A stretch of 25,516 nucleotides of DNA, taken from positions 1-25,516 of the forward strand of contig JAYWGH010000036.1 of NCBI GenBank assembly GCA_043778375.1, in the 5' to 3' direction. The translations under genes were made by a program, and so were the position numbers. The notes under the pieces were generated by a model. The model did not search any database, was not told where the DNA came from, and saw only the letters and a list, made by a program, of their open reading frames with translations. Shown piece after piece: positions 1 to 11,383 of the stretch. The first letter of the stretch is position 1. Every line of letters begins with the position of its first letter. This DNA is from CAIVSN01 sp043778375 (lineage in GTDB: Bacteria > Patescibacteriota > Gracilibacteria > BD1-5 > UBA2023).

Positions 1-26
1 GCTTAACATAGAAAATATTCCCACAA

Positions 27-2393
27 TTACTCCCCCACCTCAAACACACTCTCACTCTTCATGAGAGTTCCATCTGTGTAGGTAGCGGTGAGTATTACCG
101 TATATTTACCAGCTCGCTCATAGGTATGACTCGCAGTTGGAGTAGTGACTACTGCACTCGCATCTCCAAAGTTCCAAGCATAGCTCTCGATCTGTCCCGT
201 AGTCCCTACAGCCTCGAACTCTACACTCTTTCCGACGAGTCATGATGATACCGAGGTCTTGATATCTACCTTCTTTGGAAGATCTTTTACAACAATAGAC
301 CGGCTCGTACTCGCCTTTGTGCCATCATCTTTTTGTACCGTGAGTTTGATCGTATAAGTCCCCGGGATCATATAGCGATATTGCGTGATCGCAGGCCCCT
401 CAGATATCGCCTTTCCCTCTCCAAAGTCATAGATAAACTGTGCAATCTTACCACTACGTACACGACTCGCCGAGGCGTCAAAATTGAGCACAAGAGGAAC
501 AAATAAATTATCAGAGTCTCCCCCGCCTTCTTGAGTAAATACGAGCTTTGGGGATATTTCTTGAACTTTTCCATCGACTACTATGCGCTCTGTAACACGA
601 GTTTCATCCTGAGTGCCCGTCTTACTAAAGACGTACTCAGCACTCACCTCATACCGTTTCTCCTCGACAAAGTCGTAGTCTATTTTTAGTCCTTTCCGCT
701 CTTCCCCATTTACTTTCCAGAGTATTTCTTTAAGTGTATACCCATCATTTTTAACTCGTACATCACTCGCATCAAAGGTGAGTTTTTGAGGGACAGTTAT
801 TCCATCAATGAGGTATGCTCCGAGGTCACGATTATAAGATCCAGCAAGGAGTGGCTGTCCGTCCTCCGAAAGTACTCGCAGGAGAGACTCTGATCCTGGC
901 TTTCTCACGAGTGAGAGTGGGCGGTCGATCTTGATACGTTCAGTGAGGAGTACCTTGTTACGAGCTGAGTCCACAAGCTCTACTGAAATTTTATAATTCC
1001 CATATGTTGGAAATAGCCAACTTGCATTCTCTTCATTAGAAAATGGCTTCGTATCGTCGATAAACCAGGTATATTTTTCGATCTCGCCTCCTGATTTAGC
1101 CCGAGCGTCCACCAGACTAAAATTATATTTGAGTGGCTCGCTCGCATCTGCCTGATACTTGATAGTACCGACAATTGGGCTATCAGCCTTGGACTTGATG
1201 GTAAATACCCGATCACAGTCGTTTCGAACATTTTTACTCAGACACACATACTGCTCAGTATCATCTATACGCATAGTAAATTTTGCATCCTCTGAGGCAA
1301 GTGTTTTAAAATCCTTGCCCGTAAACCACTTGAGTTTACCGAGCGCTGCAAGGTCAGTTGCATCAAATACAATATTATTGTCGCGCCGGTTCACTTCTAC
1401 TACTCCCGTCACCTTAACTGGTGAAAAAGTAATATCGAGTGTAGCCGGATCACGGGTGATATTATCACGACCCTTATATGATCACTTTGGAGTATAACTC
1501 CCCTTGCGAGTGTAAGTACAAATAAGGGACTTGTCGGACTCAGGAGAGCTTCCCTCATGTTTGGTTATTCCATCTCCACAGTCCAGGGTAAAGCTCGCTA
1601 TCTCCATAGATTTGGTAGCATATCGTGCATCTGAGGAGAGATCATACCGCAAGCTGATGGGTCCAATGAGTGACTGGAGGTCTCGCTCGCTCACGCTCGC
1701 TTGGTTGCGAAATGCATCTGAGAGTGCAAGATCATTGTCGTAGACGATCACTCCTCCCGAAGGTCGTACAAAGTCAGCTGATCCTATCTTTCCAAATAAA
1801 TACGCCCAAAATCCAATATTACTAAAAAGTATAATCCCCATAAGAGTTGAGACGATAGCATATATTGCGCGTTTTTTGGGAGCTCATTTAGAGAGATACG
1901 TCCGAAATAAGAAATACACAAACAGGCACGAAAGGATGAAAGTGAGTGACCCAAATATACCATTTACCAGTGTAGATAGGAGGCTCGCTACGTCTGCGGT
2001 ATTGATCCCAAAGGTGTTAAAAAACCTGGCTTGAGCTGGGTTAAATACGATATACGCCAAAAACGATCCAAAAAATACCAGCGCTACAAACAAGAGTGCC
2101 CCAATTGCCTGAAACATTGCAGCAGGAGTGATCGGGTTTACTTTTTTTATTACCGGGATCGTACTCGTAGGAGTCGTGCTCACAGGAGATATACTTGCTG
2201 ATGGTACTCACATAGAAGCGGTAGTAGCAGCGAGTGGTGGCACAGAGCCTGTACCAGCTGCAGTACTCAGTGGGCTAACCTGTGAGATCACAGCGGGCTC
2301 AGTCGGAGGAACAGCAACTGACTCCTTGAGAAGCTCGTCGAGAAAACTTGGTCGTCCTGCAGGTGCTTCGGGAGTATTGTTTGGAGGAGTCAT
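27..2393 (-). CDS. Membrane-anchored PKD-repeat surface protein, 788 aa
   Basis: I do not recognise a named family for the whole protein. It starts with a Pro/Ser/Thr/Ala-rich segment (residues 1-90). Three hydrophobic helices follow (about 92-118, 142-167 and 176-201). The remainder, about 205-788, holds roughly five PKD-type beta-sandwich repeats, seen as 'DCGDG', 'YDFGEG' and 'YAWNFGD' followed by 'G-x-Y-x-(V/I)-x-(L/V)' strands. PKD domains are known as extracellular spacer or adhesion modules, so a wall- or envelope-exposed role is inferred. Four UGA codons (240-242, about 1480, about 1883 and about 2206) must be read as Gly to keep the frame open from ATG 2393 to UAA 27-29. The last repeat lies after the first of these, so a standard-code reading loses it. 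The gene follows the giant PKD gene by 4 nt, which implies co-transcription and probably a joint complex. No Shine-Dalgarno is seen. Confidence 0.85.
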
Positions 2394-2397
2394 AGGA

Positions 2398-5300
2398 TTA
2401 TTTTAACCAATCAGGGAGATCTTTTGCATCGAGTGTCGGAGCAATATCTTGAGTCATCACTTGCGGCTTTGGAGTATTTGGCTTGTTTTTGGCCTTTGAC
2501 AGCTTTGTCTCTACCTTTGGGGTAGAGAGTACCACCTCAGGAGTAATTGCTACAACAGGGGTCACTGGGAGGTCTTCTATAGTAGTTTCCGGGGCCTGAG
2601 TGTTCATGTTTTTGAGCCAATCTGGTATCTCTGAGGAAGCAGGCTTTGGAGTGATTGGTGTAAGCTCGGCTGCCTGGGTCTCAAGTGCCTCATCACTGAG
2701 ATCAAAAAATGGAGTATTTTTTACTGGTGCCACCTCTCGCTCAGGAGTACTCAGAGTATCTCACTCAGTTTCATAGAGACGAGACTCAGGAATCTCTCAA
2801 GTACCCTCTGGACTAACATCTTGGACTGCGCTCACTATCTCTGGGGATATCACCTCAGGGAAGTCAGTAGTGCTCGTCTTCATCCAATCGGGAAAATCAG
2901 ACTCGATATTGGCCTGCACAGGTGTTGATTCATTTGAGATGGATTCTTCACTCACCATAGATTCCTCAGTACTACTATTGTCTACAAAAGGAGACTCGTA
3001 TGTTTCAGTCTCTAGAGCTTGTTCAGTCGTCTCACTCGACTCAGGAGTTTGCACCTGAGTATTTTGCTCAGTAGCAGCTCTGAGCCAATCAGGGATTTGT
3101 ACTTCTGTTTCCTCTTCTGTATCCACACTTTTTTGTGGAGTGGATGTCTCTGAGGGGAGAGTACTCGCGAGTGGATCAAATGCAGGAGCAACAGTAGCGA
3201 GTGGATCAACTGAGCTCGCAGCAGACGCAGCTACCGGCGCAGCTACTGCCACTACTATCGGGACAATTGGAGTCACTGGTACCTGAACTACTGGGGCTGG
3301 TGCTCGTGATGCTCCACCGAGCGCAAACCGCTCAATGATAAAATCCTGAAATGTGAGAGTTTTATTCGTCTTAGTAACCTTGTAAAATACATATATGATG
3401 AAAAATCCTGTACCGATGATCGCAAGAATGATTCCAAGGGCCTTCAGGAGTCCAAGGAGAAACCCTCCCGTACTCGTCTGCTCCTCAGGAGCTGCTGGGG
3501 CTACTACATTTTTAGCTCCTCCTGCTATCACCACCTTGAGCTGCTCTTTGAGGATCGCTTTATCAGAGTCGGAGATATTTTTATCCTCGAGAATATACCC
3601 CATGATCTTGGTCGCGAGCTCTTTATTGAGAGCAGTATTCGTAGGATGACTCAGGATCTCACCAACGAGGCCTCCTTTGCCATCTTCTCCAAACATCTCC
3701 TTATAATGAGTATTACTAGCGGGGACGAGCTTGCGCAAGACACTCACCGCGAGGGATACATCATCCTTCGTCTCAGAATCAGAGAGAAGGAGGCTATCAA
3801 GAAGTGTGAGGAATTTATTTTTGTCCGTCTCGGATATCGAGAGCTCGGCGACTGACTGTTGAAAGTCTATGATCGTCTTGGTCTTAGCAGTCACATCGCT
3901 CCAGTTTTCCTGAATTTGAGATACAAACTTCATAAACTTCACTCGCTGTCCCTCTGGTGCTGTTGTTCGTACGAGGTCCTTGAGTGAGTCAAGTGACGCT
4001 TTGTCCGAGTCGGAGAGTCCCACAACTGTACCACTTGCGGTGGCTGCTTCTACGGCTTTATCATCGATGTACGCGAGCGTGAGAACGATATCTCGAGAGT
4101 CAATTTTCTTACCTGCCGCATCAAAGAGCGTTACTCGCACCGTACGTGTCTTGGCGGCATCTTTGGTAGAGATTTGAAATGGTGCACCACTCGAGACTGA
4201 GTCGGTCCCCTTGTTATCTACATCATCTGCAGGGTCTCCATTGAGATCTGTATCTACCTTGATATCCGTATCGATTGCATATTTTGCGACATCCTTTGAC
4301 TCGCCAAGGTAGAGATATACTGGATCTGTAGCATCCTGTACCGTGATCTTGCCGTCATCGAGAGCTGGATAGGAGAATACCTGGATTTTATCACTACTTG
4401 ATTTTATACGATTTGCGTTGAGTACATCCTTTCGGAGTGGGACGGTCGTTGTCTTGGTATTTGTCCCATCCGAAACCTCAAGGCTCACCTCACCTGGCTG
4501 ATCTCCATCATCGATCGACACTGACCAAGTACCGAGCGAGTCACTCGTATTCTTACCGAGGGTCCATCTCGCTTTGGTAAACATCCCCTTTGTTGTATTC
4601 ATAAATACAAACCGATTGCCGACTGCAAAATACTCGAGATTTGGGGTAAGTTCGTTGCGGATGAGTACCTGCTGGTACCGTGTATTTGAGATCCCACGAT
4701 ACGTAGCTTTTACCTTCATATTAAAGTTACCTGGCGTGGTATACGCGTGAGTTACGGTTGGCACACTGGTAGTAGCGTCATAAAACCCATCTCCATCAAA
4801 GTCCCATTTGTACTCTGATTTATCGGTGAGATTTACATTTACCACATTTTTTACATCCGCCTGAAAAGTCACAGACTCCCCTACCTTTGCCTGGCTCGTT
4901 GAGGCCTTGAGTGTGATGAGTGGTGTATTGATGTTATCACTCGCGAGGGTAATACTGTAGCGCTCTTCCCGAGACTCTTCACTATTTATCTTGGCTCCAT
5001 TGCTATCCTCCATCGTCACCGCAAAAAAGTATTTGCCATTGATACGTGGTACAACAAAGGCGGTCTTTGGAGTCTTGGTGATCCGAAAATCCTGTGGCTC
5101 AGGATCAGAGTCAGTGTAGTAATACCAAAGATATGAGACGATCACCCCATCAGGGTCAATAGCATTATTTGCAGTTACGCTGATCACTACCGGATCACTG
5201 TCTGCCTTATCAGCTGATACTGAGAGGCTCGCAAAAGTCGGGAGAGCATTATCCACCTTTACGAGTACCGTACTCGTACTCGTAGTATTCGACTTACTGG

Positions 5301-7851
5301 ATCGTACCGTAAGTGTAACTGGAAAACATCCGAGCTCATCAAACTTATAAGAAAACTGTTTTTGAGAAGAATTCTTTCCAAGATACTTCCAAGTATATGT
5401 GAGACCATTGGTTGTCCCATCTGTATTAATACTCTCATCTCCGAGAATATTTACTGGCTTGGTACGATCAACTACATATGCAGCTCCTCCCGGACAAGCA
5501 CCAGGGGTTGCCTCTATAGTATCTTGGTCACGCTTCATTCCTATAGCAGCAAATGGGGTGTTCGCGTCTGTAATGTATACCGTTCGAGTTATTGAGTTTG
5601 AGGCTCCTACCTCCTCTCCACCTCGTACCGTGAGCCGTACATTATATGTCCCTGCGGTTTTATAACTATGAGAAGTGCGAGATTCACTCGTATTTTCCTT
5701 TACCCCATCACCATAATCCCACTCAAAAACCGTCGCCTCTTTAGACTCAGCTACCATACTCACCTGAGTCCCGAGCTGTGAGATCTTTGGAGTGACCAGG
5801 AGTTTGACTGAGAGGAGTGAGTCGACCTTAAACTCTTTTTTGAGCTGAGTGATCTTGCCTTGCTCATTGGTAAGATCGAGGACAATAATATGATTGCCTT
5901 TAGTCGTAAAAGTATACTGTCCAATAGCTCCTGCACGACTACTCTGATCAAGCTCTACCCGCTCACCGTCGATCGTCCATGCAAAACTCAACTTTGAAGC
6001 ATCTAGACTATCCGGATCATAGCTACGAGTCGCATCAATGATGACCGTATTTGGAGTCTCAGCGTTTACAGACTTTGCCTCAAAACTCGCAACTGGATCC
6101 TTGGAGTTAATAGTAATTATAGCGTTATCAATATCCTCCTTACCTCCGGCAGAGAGCGTCTTCAGTCGTACTACATAGTTTCCCATACGTGGAAATTTGT
6201 AGTTAAACGTCTGCCCTTTCGCTGTTGCGAGGTTCTTCCCTCCTGCGTCAGAGTCAAGGACATTCCACTCATAAGTAAATAGTCCATTCCCTACATTTGA
6301 AGCTGCCGAAAACTTGAAGTCATCTCCCGCAAAACCAGTTGTCTTATCAGTTTTTACTGAAGCGATCGGGTCTTGTGACTCGAGCACAAATTCTTTGAGA
6401 ATAGGTGTATCACCACTCTCATTGGTATAGAGTGCGAGTCGTATATTATAGCTTTGTGCAAAAGAGTACACCTGCCGCTCGAGGCGAGGTCCTCCCTGGT
6501 ATGAAGATTTAATTCCATTTCCAAAGTCCCATTCGGTTCGCACGATAGTCCCTCCAGGTGCTGCTGTTGATGAGCTCGCATCGAGGATAATCCCGGATCG
6601 CCCCTGAGTCGGAGTAATCTTTACCTTGTCCGTGAGACTCGCATTTACTCCATTTACAAAGAGGAGGATATTTGCAAGTCGTGGGAGTACCTGTACCTCT
6701 TGAGTCCCCGTAAAAGGGATAACATCCGCACGATTTTTACTATTTCGGCTCGCAGAATTTATTTCGAGATTGACCGTATAAACGGCCTCGCTCCGAAAAG
6801 TGTACGGAATAGACGGTCCGGTACCGATATTGATACGAGTATTATTCGCTCCACGAATCCACCAACGATAATTTTCATTGGGAATCACAGCTCCAGATGG
6901 GTCACGAGCCTCAGTTGCTCGGAGGCTCACGGTGAGAGGAGCATTCCCCTTATTTGGAGTAGCGGTGATCTTGGCGGTGATAGCTCAGATCTTGGCCGTC
7001 GTCATAAAGGTACGAAGTGACTCTGCAAGTCTCGTTGAGTAGAGATCTGAATCCGGAAACTTCCGCATAAGCGCTATCTGTGTGAGCGTCTGGTTTGCGA
7101 GAGCGACGTTGGTATCTCGATCCTTATCAGGGAAGGTATCCATTGATCACTTTACTGCACTCTCGAGCTCACTGAGATTTACTGTCTTTACCTTTCCATC
7201 CACCTCTAGGTCTCGCTCAATAAGCTGTACTACAGCATTAATACGATCTCGGTAGACACCAAACCCCCGAGTATCCTCTGCGGCGTACGCAGAGGTTGGA
7301 GTAAAGATGCTCGTAATTTGTTCGAGCGGGGTGGTCCACGAGACTGGGGCATTTATGAGACCTGGAGTTTTGGTAGACTTGTCCCCGAGAATGAAGGTAG
7401 TAATCGACCACGCGAAGAATATAAGTATGAGACCTACTATTGCATACTTGATGATAGACTTTGCCTTCTTAACTCCCTCCTCCTCACCGTTAGAAAACAT
7501 GATCATAAGTCCTGCCCAAATGATGAGAATCACTACGATAATCGCAAGAAATCAAAGAAGATAGACGATCACATCCTGTACATAATCTGAGAATTTTCGG
7601 TCTTTAATCCCGAGATTGACATTATTTTTGACAATTTCTACCCCTTTATCCGTTGAACAATAATTTGATGATGTTGGATCGTTACTATTACAGTAGGGGA
7701 CTTGGGTTGGATTATCACAGTTAAATATCCATATACTGCAGGCAGCCTGTGCAGTCGGGACAGTTAGAGGAAAATGCTGTGGAGTGAGAGCCCCAGAAAA
7801 TACACTTGCTATGATCGCAAGGAGCAGGAGGAGTCGCATAAAACGAAACAT
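2398..7851 (-). CDS. Giant PKD-repeat surface protein with VirB2/TrbC-like head, 1817 aa
   Basis: One reading frame of 1818 codons once five UGA codons (7552-7554, 7147-7149, 6985-6987, 2797-2799, 2761-2763) are read as Gly. Residues 1-36 form a signal peptide ending 'AQA'. Residues about 88-150 contain two membrane helices joined by the charged turn 'SNGEEEGVKKAK', the layout of TrbC/VirB2-type small pilin-like proteins common in Patescibacteria. From about 290 to 1200 there are at least eight PKD-like repeats ('EWDFGNG', 'FEWDYGDG', 'YKWDFDGDG'). An alpha-helical region follows, then a membrane helix at about 1463-1495. The last 320 residues are rich in Ser, Thr, Glu and Pro and carry four PDW(L/M)(R/K) motifs, the final one at the very C-terminus. 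Inferred topology: large external PKD stalk, short internal tail. An adhesin or contact-apparatus component is plausible, but the function is unproven. It may be the first gene of a two-gene operon with the PKD gene downstream. Confidence 0.85.
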
Positions 7852-8079
7852 ATTCGAGGTGATTAGAGGCGGGTGAGGTACACACTTACCTATAAACTAC
7901 CATATTGCTGGGGAGAATGCAAAAAAGTGAGGGGCTAGTTGCGGACGCAGCGAATAAGGGTATTACTTTGCCCGGTGTAGATTTACATTTGGGTTCAATC
8001 GATTTTTGATGATCCTCCGAGACTTGATAAAAGCAATCAATACTACTTTATTCGTATTTAACTATTTAAAAGATACTTT
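7852..8079. other. Intergenic region upstream of the giant PKD gene
   Basis: About 228 bp between the pilin stop and the giant PKD start, both on the minus strand. I see no ORF, no clear intrinsic terminator and no consensus -35/-10 pair at a proper spacing. A weak TATAGG-like box lies about 35 nt upstream of the PKD start. A promoter here is expected from the gap size but not demonstrated. Confidence 0.4.
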
Positions 8080-9483
8080 CTAACCCTTGATACATCGTAT
8101 AGGAGCATTAGTTCTAGTCCAAGGATAAGGCGTAGCAGAAAAGGTTACGAAATTTTTTGGTGAATTTAAACTTGCATTGTACATTAAACCACCAGATGGA
8201 TCATTAGTTTGATAAATATTAGTATTATAATTAGTAGTAACACCTCCAAGATTCATAGTAAATCAACTGATAGGAGTGAGATTCCATTTCCCACTTTCAA
8301 GAACAGGACTCATTCATCCAATTCAAGAGTTTTGTGATTCCCAATCTAATTGGGTTGGGAGATTCCATCCAGTCGGACAGAGTTTTGATACTTTGAAACC
8401 ATATGAGAAATAAAAGCTTCAATAAATATATCACTTTTCATTTACCTTTGAGCATTCTTCTATGCCTCAAACAGAGGTTGGACACCACATGATATTGTAG
8501 TATCTAAACCTAGAGAGTGTACTGCTATCAAAATAACAAGGACCGGAAGTTGGGTTACTATTAAAAAGACAAGTAACGTTATTAACATCGGTTTCTATTG
8601 AATACGCTAAGTTTTGGTTCATCCACCACTTTCCGTTGATTTTTATGAGCTTGTATCTTCGATCAAAGAAATTTGGATCCCCTCCATTTGCTGCCACAAC
8701 GATAGGATCGTGCACATATGGTCGATTATCCATAGCAATGATTTCATCTCCATCCTGACCTTGAGAGTTCAGTACGCTCGACATAAAAGGTACATTCTTA
8801 CACGCTCCTTCCCAGAGAGCACCTGTATAGTAGGCAGGCTCAAGACGAGACTCTCGCAAACAACCGTCGAGTATGAGATATCCAGATCCTGCGAGAGAGG
8901 TAGCTGCTACCGACCCGGTCATGTTCATTTCAATAGGAGTAAGAGTTCCAGCCTGGAGGAATACTCAGAGCTTCTCCCCACTCGCAACGGGTTTGCGTTC
9001 TGAGAGATCATCTGCTGCATATGCTGTACTACTCGCGAGTGAGAGTTGCTTCTCTGCTCCTGAGTTTTCAAAATAGGCGAGTACTTGTGCTCGCTTCCCA
9101 GGACTATCCACTGAGAGTGTGTAGGGAGCATTTGAGCTCGGGTCTCGTCCACCACCGCTCACTCCAATATCCTGGAGAGTATTTGCACCGAGTACTCACT
9201 GTCGCATGAGTACTATACTCCCCGTAGCATCAGTGGCTCTTATTTCAACGGGGTTACTTGGGCGAGGGTACTCTCACTTTTGAGATGAGTACGTCGAGAG
9301 AGCTCATTTAATAGTTACTATGTCACTCGCTCTTTTACTGTCACGAGAGTTGATAGTGAACTCGCTGTAGGAGATAAATCCTACCGTTCCGAGGATTACA
9401 AGGATAGTTACAACAATAATAAGCTCTATGAGAGTATATCCAGTGCGTGCAGAAAATGCAGAGTGTGTTTTTTGTGATATCAT
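8080..9483 (-). CDS. Type IV prepilin with C-terminal FISUMP domain, 467 aa
   Basis: The N-terminus has a class III prepilin signal: short basic leader, cleavage after Gly15, then YTLIELIIVVTILVILG with Glu20 at the conserved +5 position. A prepilin peptidase should process it, and the helix would pack in a type IV pilus or pseudopilus. Residues about 280-467 match the Fibrobacter succinogenes major paralogous (FISUMP) domain: 'GKWWMNQNLAY', 'LCPTGWNLPT..W' and the terminal 'IRCIKG'. Ten UGA codons read as Gly keep the frame open to UAG 8080-8082. Six of them sit in the last 130 or so codons, and this part is also more A+T-rich than the front half, as if the tip domain had a separate origin. 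FISUMP domains are widespread on surface proteins of unknown ligand. A minor pilin or pilus-tip adhesin is the best guess. The pilus assembly genes are not in this window. Confidence 0.88.
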
Positions 9484-9519
9484 AATAGTATTAAATACGA
9501 ATATTTTTGAGTATCAAGT

Positions 9520-10902
9520 TTAATCGCTCGCGCAGTCCACCTCATACCCTGAGCGCTCGAGGAGTTGTTTCTTCCGACAGTCTATTTGCTTGCGGACTTT
9601 GGCGAGTATTGACTCAGGACTCGCATCAGGAGTCACTGCCTGCCCGAGAGACTCCTCAAACTGACTCGTAAGCTCACGATCAAAAGTCACGAGCTCCGTA
9701 TCTGCGGTCGGGATAAAGCTATCATATACGATCCACTGAAATCCCTTGGCGAGATTACGCTCCTCTTTTCTGATCTCAAGAACATCCATACGTGCTGGGA
9801 GATACTGTGGAAAAGCCTCAGCATACGCAGAACCCGCCTCTTTAGTCGAGAGATACGCCACAAAATCTGCTGCAGCGTCAATATGAGGTGCGGTTTTTGA
9901 TACAGCAAAATAATTGTAGCGAGCGAGATTGTATTTTTTGCCACTCGCATACTGAGGGACGAGCGCTGATCTCACATCACGGCGCTCCAGTGAAGCACTG
10001 GAGCCTGCGCGTTTGAGTGCGTACTCGATCTCTCGGATCATGCTCGGAAATCCAAATAGTACACTCACCTTGCCTCGCGCAAAAAGGTCCGTCGTGCTAA
10101 TGCGTTTTGCGTCCATCTCTGGGATCTGGGCACTGAGTGCATCGGGACCAGTTGTATTTTTGCCGTATGCAGCGTACGCATCGAGTGCCTTTGCCCCAGC
10201 TCCTGTCGAGGCTCCTGTGAGATTGGTGAATCCTTTTTGGACAAAAAATAAACTTACAATGCTCGCGGCCTCCTGAATATATCGAGCCGAGAGTCCGAGT
10301 GCTGCTGGAGGAGTACTTGACGCAGTACCAAACATCGTCTCAAAGTCCTCCCAAGTGGCTGGTACCGTCTCATTGAGCACTGCACGATTGTAGTAGAGCG
10401 CCATGGTCTCGTATCCGAGAGGAATTCCCTTATATGAGGTGAGACTAATCGCCTTCCCCTCAGAGTTTTTACCGGGAGTAATGACAGCAAGGGGATCAAA
10501 TATCTTTGGGAGATTTTTAGAGAGATCGTTTTGATCGAGGAGTGACCCTGGAATATTCTCAGTCTTGGACTCGAGGAGTCCTGCTCCTGTCGATGGCACG
10601 ACAAATACATCAGGAGAGTTGCCATCCGCGATCACATTGATAAGTGCTCACTCATAGTCGCGATAGGTTGCAAACTTGGAGACGGTGACTTTGGTGTCCT
10701 TGTAAGTAGGGTTTTTCTTGAATCCTGTGATCACGCCATCAAACCCTGCAGTCTCATCCCCAACTACCCAGACAGTGAGTTCTTTGGGGCCTGTTGGCGC
10801 CTTGGTCTTGGCGGATTTACCCGAGAGCATGATCATCCCGATAGCGATAGCCCCAACGAGCACCGCTGCAATCACGAGGAAAAGTATCTTTTTTTGTGAC
10901 AT
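9520..10902 (-). CDS. Extracellular solute-binding protein (ABC transporter family 1-like), 460 aa
   Basis: The sequence starts with a basic tip and one hydrophobic helix (about residues 5-27) without a lipobox cysteine, so it is probably membrane-anchored through an uncleaved signal rather than lipidated. The mature part begins 'ELTVWVVGDETAGFDGVITGF', then 'ADGNSPDVFVVPSTG' and 'YNRAVLNETVPATWEDF', typical of family 1 (sugar/oligosaccharide) binding proteins, which capture substrate for an ABC importer. The substrate cannot be read from sequence. One UGA (10648-10650, Gly85 in 'YEGALINVIADG') must be sense; otherwise the protein loses its N-terminus. No permease or ATPase gene is adjacent, so it works with a distant transporter or has another role. 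It starts 1 nt after the HIT stop codon (UAA-U-AUG), so the two are very likely translated from one mRNA. Confidence 0.87.
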
Positions 10903-10903
10903 A

Positions 10904-11311
10904 TTAGGCGAGTGAGTGAATAGCAGCTACGATAGAATTTTGTGTACTCGTGAGCTCTGCGGGCGAGGGAGTGAAAGCTCATGGCTTGATAGCAGTATCC
11001 TCCATAGTATGAGCAGGAATGAGGTGAATATGAGCGTGGGGGACCTCAAATCCATGCACCTGGAGGGAGACTCTCGGGACTCCAAAAGCAGATTTTTGTG
11101 CCCGAGCAATGAGTCCTGCTGCCTTAAAAATCTCACTGTAAAATGGCTCACCGAGAGACTCAAATGCATCGACCTGCGTACGAGGCACTACAAGCACATG
11201 GCCAGGGGACGCAGGGTGAATATCGAGAAATGCGTATATAAATGCATTTTCATAGACAGGATACGATGGTATCTCGCCCTCCATGATGCGAGTAAAAATA
11301 GATTTAGACAT
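10904..11311 (-). CDS. HIT-family nucleotide hydrolase, 135 aa
   Basis: Small cytosolic protein of the histidine-triad superfamily, which hydrolyses nucleoside phosphoramidates or dinucleoside polyphosphates. The hallmark is His92-Ala-His94-Ile-His96 in 'PHAHIHLIPAH'. The upstream conserved block 'AFLDIHPASPGHVLVVPR' (residues 27-44) and the leading 'IFTRIMEGEIPS' are typical of the Hint branch. A UGA at 10979-10981 is read as Gly111; without it the C-terminal 25 residues are lost. A good promoter lies just upstream, with its -10 box only 6 nt from the AUG, so the mRNA may be leaderless. The solute-binding protein gene follows after 1 nt. The family assignment is firm; the substrate is unknown. 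Confidence 0.92.
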
Positions 11312-11317
11312 AGCAAG

Positions 11318-11345
11318 AGTATAGCCTGTGTGTGCAAGTTTTCAA
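11318..11345 (-). promoter_or_regulatory. Promoter of the HIT/solute-binding operon
   Basis: On the minus strand TTGAAA (11340-11345) and TATACT (11318-11323) are separated by 16 bp. Only 6 nt separate the -10 box from the HIT start codon at 11311, so transcription would begin at or next to the A of AUG, giving a leaderless message. Confidence 0.6.
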
Positions 11346-11383
11346 ATTTACAAAGTCGGAGTTGTACCTATAGTCAGGTCATT

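Noticed and set aside
10916..11383. N-terminal extension of MiaB into an upstream open frame
   Set aside because: This stretch is antisense to the HIT gene and its promoter. The MiaB family N-terminus begins at ATG 11384.
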